Positions 8,427-10,743 of a DNA stretch of 10,743 nucleotides are shown here, one piece after another; positions within the stretch are counted from its first letter, which is position 1, and each line of letters opens with the position of its first letter. This DNA comes from Roridomyces roridus (taxonomy: Eukaryota > Basidiomycota > Agaricomycetes > Agaricales > Mycenaceae): contig JARKIF010000501.1 in assembly GCA_029378245.1 (NCBI GenBank), positions 1 to 10,743 of the forward strand. Direction: 5' to 3'. The position numbers and the translations under genes were made by a program. The notes beneath the pieces were generated by a model. The model was not told the DNA's origin. It was given only the letters and a program-made list of their open reading frames with translations, and made no database searches.

Positions 8427-8975
8427 ATGAGCGCCGACGACCTTGCGACCCTGCGCCGTCAGCTCAAGATCAAGACCGGTGCGGCGTCTCGGTGAGAAGA
8501 TGAAGAATGAATATATTGGATTTTTGGGGTGTTCACACTCCGTTCCGTCTTCCGCAGTCTCAACAAGGAACACGGGATGTACCAGAAGGAGGCTGCGGAT
8601 TTGAAGATCAAGAAGGACAAACTCAGGGCGGACGGGGCGGAGGAGTGGGATATCAAGAATGCTGTAAGTGAACAGCAGCAGTATATACGATACGATTACA
8701 ACGACGCGGACCGAACTAACGAACTGCCTACAGGGAAAGATGGAGGATGAATCGTACAAGATGATTCAGGACACGGCGGACAGGCTTGCGAAAGCCTACG
8801 GCGAACTGAGAGATCTCGTGGTACGACGACCATTTCCATTCCATTCATTTCAAGTCCGACATGATTGAGATGCTCTGCTCTGCTCCCGCAGGTTTCTGCG
8901 AAGAAGCAGCCGGGTATAACTGACGACGAGGTCTTTCACAAGGCCGAGGAGATCTTGGAGGAAGCGGCGTTGTAG
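8427..8975 (+). CDS. TBCA: Tubulin-binding cofactor A (tubulin-specific chaperone A)
   Basis: Four exons (8427-8491, 8558-8663, 8734-8820, 8892-8975) encode 113 residues. Introns are 66, 70 and 71 bp with donors GTGAGA, GTAAGT and GTACGA, acceptors GCAG/ACAG/GCAG, and a CTAAC branch site in intron 2; all phases fit. The protein starts MSADDLATLRRQLKIKTGAA and continues RLNKEHGMYQKEAADLK, matching the family pattern LRQIKIKTGVVKRL...KE..MYEKEA. It is highly charged and helical throughout, as expected of the three-helix bundle, and of usual length (about 105-120). TBCA is a cytosolic chaperone that holds folded beta-tubulin and feeds the TBCC/D/E pathway making alpha-beta heterodimers (Rbl2 in yeast). 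The start has A at -3 and no upstream in-frame alternative is needed. Confidence 0.95.
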
Positions 8976-9062
8976 AGGGCTGGCTGCTGACCTGGGAGGT
9001 GTTGAGAAGAAGAAGAGATGAATGTGTATTATCCTTGACTCACCCCCTTGTATCCATCCATC
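8976..9062. terminator. Shared 87 bp spacer between convergent TBCA and MED11
   Basis: Only 87 bp separate the two stop codons, which face each other. Both transcripts must therefore end in or beyond this spacer and their 3' UTRs very likely overlap. No clear polyadenylation hexamer is visible; the spacer is purine-rich on its left (GAAGAAGAAGAGATGAATG) and CCATCCATCC-rich on its right. Confidence 0.5.
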
Positions 9063-9708
9063 CTACTCGGTGTCCATTGACGAATCTTGCTGCTCCTGCT
9101 CCTCTTTTAGCCGCCGAAGCGCGTCGAGGATGCCTTTCCACGCGTCGCGCTCGATTCTTTCCTCCTGCAGCCCGCGGTTCTTGCGTGGCGTGCTACCGTC
9201 GTCGTCCGCGGATGGCATGCCTACGCCGAGGGACGGAGGCACAAAGTTGGGTGGTGGGGCATTGATTGCTGAAGGCGCGATTCGAGAGTGTCGGATGTGT
9301 GCCAGGGACGAGCGGATGGCGATTTGGATTGCCTGGAGTTGGAATGAGGATTTCTTACGCGCGCTGGAGAGAAAGAGACAGAATACGAACGTCCAGTCGC
9401 TCAAAGTACTCGCTGACCTCGAGCACGAATTGTTCGGAACGCTCGTCACCCTGCGGCAGATTCTCTTCCGGGTTATCCGTTTGAGGCAGCGTTAGGAGGG
9501 AGATGGAAGACGCGGCCAGAGCCAGGAGCCGAGTTATGTCCTGGTACGCAAAGGTTTAGAGACGCGGGAGACAGGAAAGACGCGTCGAAAAGGCGACTTT
9601 CTTTTTCGACTTGGCCGAGGGCAAAGATTTGCGGGCGGTACGGCTGGTGGTCCAGATAGGGTCTATCTCGAGGCCGTCGGCTTCTTCGTCGACTTTGTTG
9701 GTGGACAT
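9063..9708 (-). CDS. MED11: Mediator complex subunit 11
   Basis: On the - strand three exons, 9708-9598, 9540-9391 and 9332-9063, give 176 residues. Intron 2 (9390-9333) has donor GTTCGT and acceptor CTCCAG; intron 1 (9597-9541) has a weak donor GTCGCC, a CTAAA branch and acceptor ACCAG. The core reads DITRLLALAASSISLLTLPQ, then EQFVLEVSEYFERLD, AIQIAIRSSLAHIRHSRIAP and INAPPPNFVPPSLGVG. This matches MED11: a first helix pair, then the YERLD-type helix known from yeast Med11, followed by a basidiomycete-style proline linker and an acidic/basic C-terminal helix (ILDALRRLKEEQEQQ). MED11 pairs with MED22 in the Mediator head and contacts TFIIH and RNA polymerase II. The segment before DITRLL is uncertain: an alternative frame contains QIFALGQVEKE, which looks like the expected N-terminal helix. 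The identification rests on motif memory, not a search. Confidence 0.75.
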
Positions 9709-9898
9709 GACTGAAAGAGGCAAGGAGCGCTGATGTCATCTCCAGCTTCTTTCCTGACCATGTTCAACAGTTCAACGACTGTACGCGACGACGCGTCGCT
9801 GCAAGCATTCTCTTCAAGACTAGAATTGTCCCCCTTGTCTCATTTAGCTAGACACTCGGGTGGCTGACAGTCAATTATACATCTCGACTCGCACCACA
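9709..9898. promoter_or_regulatory. Divergent promoter region between MED11 and the membrane protein gene
   Basis: The 190 bp between the two start codons must serve both directions. It contains ACGCGT at 9791-9796 centred in the perfect palindrome CGACGCGTCG (9789-9798), another MCB-like site. No TATA box is clear for either gene. Confidence 0.4.
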
Positions 9899-10450
9899 AT
9901 GTTCCTGCCTGCCCTCGTCTACATCCTCGCCCGTGCGCGTTCTGGCGTGCGGGTCCTCACTGCGCGGCCCTCTGACCTCGTGTCCGTCGCGCAGAGTCTT
10001 ATCGTTATCGCTCAAGTGCACTTTGTGGCCGTCGTTCTTCATCGCGACCTCAGCCCCCCGTGCAATGCTCTCGTCGTTTGGGCCCCGCCCCTCTCGTTTG
10101 AGCCGCCCCGACCTCTCCCGCCTCCCCCGCCTCCAGACCCGATATTCAACGCGGGTGACATATTCCCTACGGCTACCCTCATCGTCTATCCAGCTGAAGT
10201 CGACGTTATCGACTGGCCTGTCAATTTCGCATATGGTCTCATTGGAACAGGCATCCTCTCCGTCTTGGTATTATGGACCCTGTACGACCTCCTCGTCGCC
10301 TCCAACTTCGGCGAGCCAGTCAACATTCGGCGTGGACTGCTCCAACGCGTCAACTGTATCTGCAAGTCTGTTCGCAAGGTCTTACAACTCGTTTTCCGGT
10401 TTATTCGTCCTTTGGCCACCGTTCAATGGGCTCTCGACAACACCATATAG
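9899..10450 (+). CDS. Hypothetical proline-rich membrane protein ending at an in-repeat TAG
   Basis: The ATG at 9899 (CCACAATGTTC, A at -3) opens 183 codons to TAG 10448-10450 without introns. The frame is open back to 9860 but has no earlier ATG. Residues 26-48 (LVSVAQSLIVIAQVHFVAVV) and about 110-133 (YGLIGTGILSVLVLWTLYDL) are likely membrane helices. Between them lies a proline-rich loop with a run of seven prolines (about residues 69-81). After the second helix comes a basic, amphipathic tail (RRGLLQRVNCICKSVRKVLQ). I know no family. The last 15 residues (from 10406) fall in the first copy of an 84 bp tandem repeat, whose second copy has TGG (Trp) where this copy has the TAG stop. Beyond the TAG the same frame stays open to the window edge, so the gene may be longer, freshly truncated, or subject to recoding. 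Confidence 0.55.
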   Translation: MFLPALVYILARARSGVRVLTARPSDLVSVAQSLIVIAQVHFVAVVLHRDLSPPCNALVVWAPPLSFEPPRPLPPPPPPDPIFNAGDIFPTATLIVYPAEVDVIDWPVNFAYGLIGTGILSVLVLWTLYDLLVASNFGEPVNIRRGLLQRVNCICKSVRKVLQLVFRFIRPLATVQWALDNTI

Positions 10451-10573
10451 CTCGTTCAAGCCTGTCGACCCCTCCTCTCCCGGCTGTTCCGTCCTTTGGC
10501 CGCCATTCAATGGGCTCTCGACAGCACCATATGGCTCGTTCAAGCCTGTCGACCCCTCCTACGGCCTGCAATC
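10406..10573 (+). repeat. 84 bp direct tandem repeat, two copies
   Basis: Copy 1 is 10406-10489 and copy 2 is 10490-10573. The first 71 bp of each match at 67 positions; the last 13 bp have diverged. The period is 28 codons, so the frame is kept. Each copy encodes RPLA..QWALD.TI.LVQACRPLL, a pattern of an amphipathic helix with spaced Trp, Cys and Leu. Confidence 0.85.
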
Positions 10574-10743
10574 GTTGTCCTTGATCGCTTTTGGCAGCGC
10601 CAAACTCCGCCCTTCCGCCCTCCTCCCGCCCCACAGAAGACGGCCGGCCGTCCAGAACCTCTCCGCCTCCACCTCTCCCACCGTCCGCCTCCTTCAAGAC
10701 TGCCGGCAGTCAAAACACCCGACCTCTCCTGCCTCCCCACTCG
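10451..10743 (+). CDS. Post-TAG open frame, possible C-terminal part of the preceding gene (incomplete)
   Basis: In the frame of the upstream ORF the 97 codons after the TAG contain no stop and run off the window. They begin LVQACRPLLSRLFRPLAA, include the whole second 28-residue repeat, then IVVLDRFWQRQTPPF and a Pro/Arg/Leu-rich stretch. The repeat extends across the TAG in the same frame, which shows the two parts were once one reading frame. The C-rich composition lowers stop frequency, so openness of the distal part is weak evidence alone. Confidence 0.4.

Noticed and set aside
10401..10740. - strand ORFs of 98 and 66 codons at the right edge
   Set aside because: They mirror the C-rich + strand and the tandem repeat, giving Gly/Arg-rich peptides without a start context.
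1..10743. tRNA, rRNA, CRISPR or transposon
   Set aside because: No B-box-like GGTTCRANTCC word was found on either strand by eye, no regularly spaced repeats, no transposase or reverse transcriptase motifs and no long terminal repeats.

Overview
The window looks like nuclear DNA of a filamentous basidiomycete, probably an Agaricomycete. The recognisable genes are split by many short introns (about 44-71 bp) with fungal donors (GTAAGT, GTGAGA, GTTCGT, GTACGA) and CTNAC/CTAAC-type branch sites. Start codons mostly have A at -3, and genes are packed on both strands with short spacers. I see no bacterial, viral or organellar signature, no rRNA or tRNA, no CRISPR array and no intact transposon. 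The species call is an inference from architecture and protein style only.

Layout. Positions 1-4150 are gene-poor. They hold a possible 3' end of a + strand gene (about 49-640), a small ORF with a mitochondrial-presequence-like N-terminus (1685-1978), and a promoter-like block on the - strand (TATA at 2978-2985, ATG at 2884, perfect donor at 2841-2846) whose downstream exons I could not resolve. Positions 4151-5144 encode a 204-residue multi-pass membrane protein in eight exons, one intron being of GC-AG type. Positions 5469-5500 carry CCAAT and TATA elements for a bHLH-type transcription factor gene (5642-6640, possibly extending to 6967). About 1.4 kb of pyrimidine-rich, apparently non-coding DNA follows. 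Positions 8427-8975 encode tubulin-binding cofactor A in four exons. Its 3' end faces that of a - strand gene for Mediator subunit 11 (9063-9708). A divergent 190 bp spacer leads to a proline-rich membrane protein gene (9899-10450) interrupted by a TAG inside an 84 bp tandem duplication, with the same frame open to the window end.

The genes do not form a pathway: two are housekeeping (tubulin folding, transcription), one is a regulator, two are lineage-type membrane proteins. The best leads are the TAG that replaces a TGG within the tandem repeat of the last gene and one-base frame conflicts in the bHLH gene, one beside a C6 run. A less certain frame ambiguity lies in MED11 exon 1. I found no convincing new multi-gene system.
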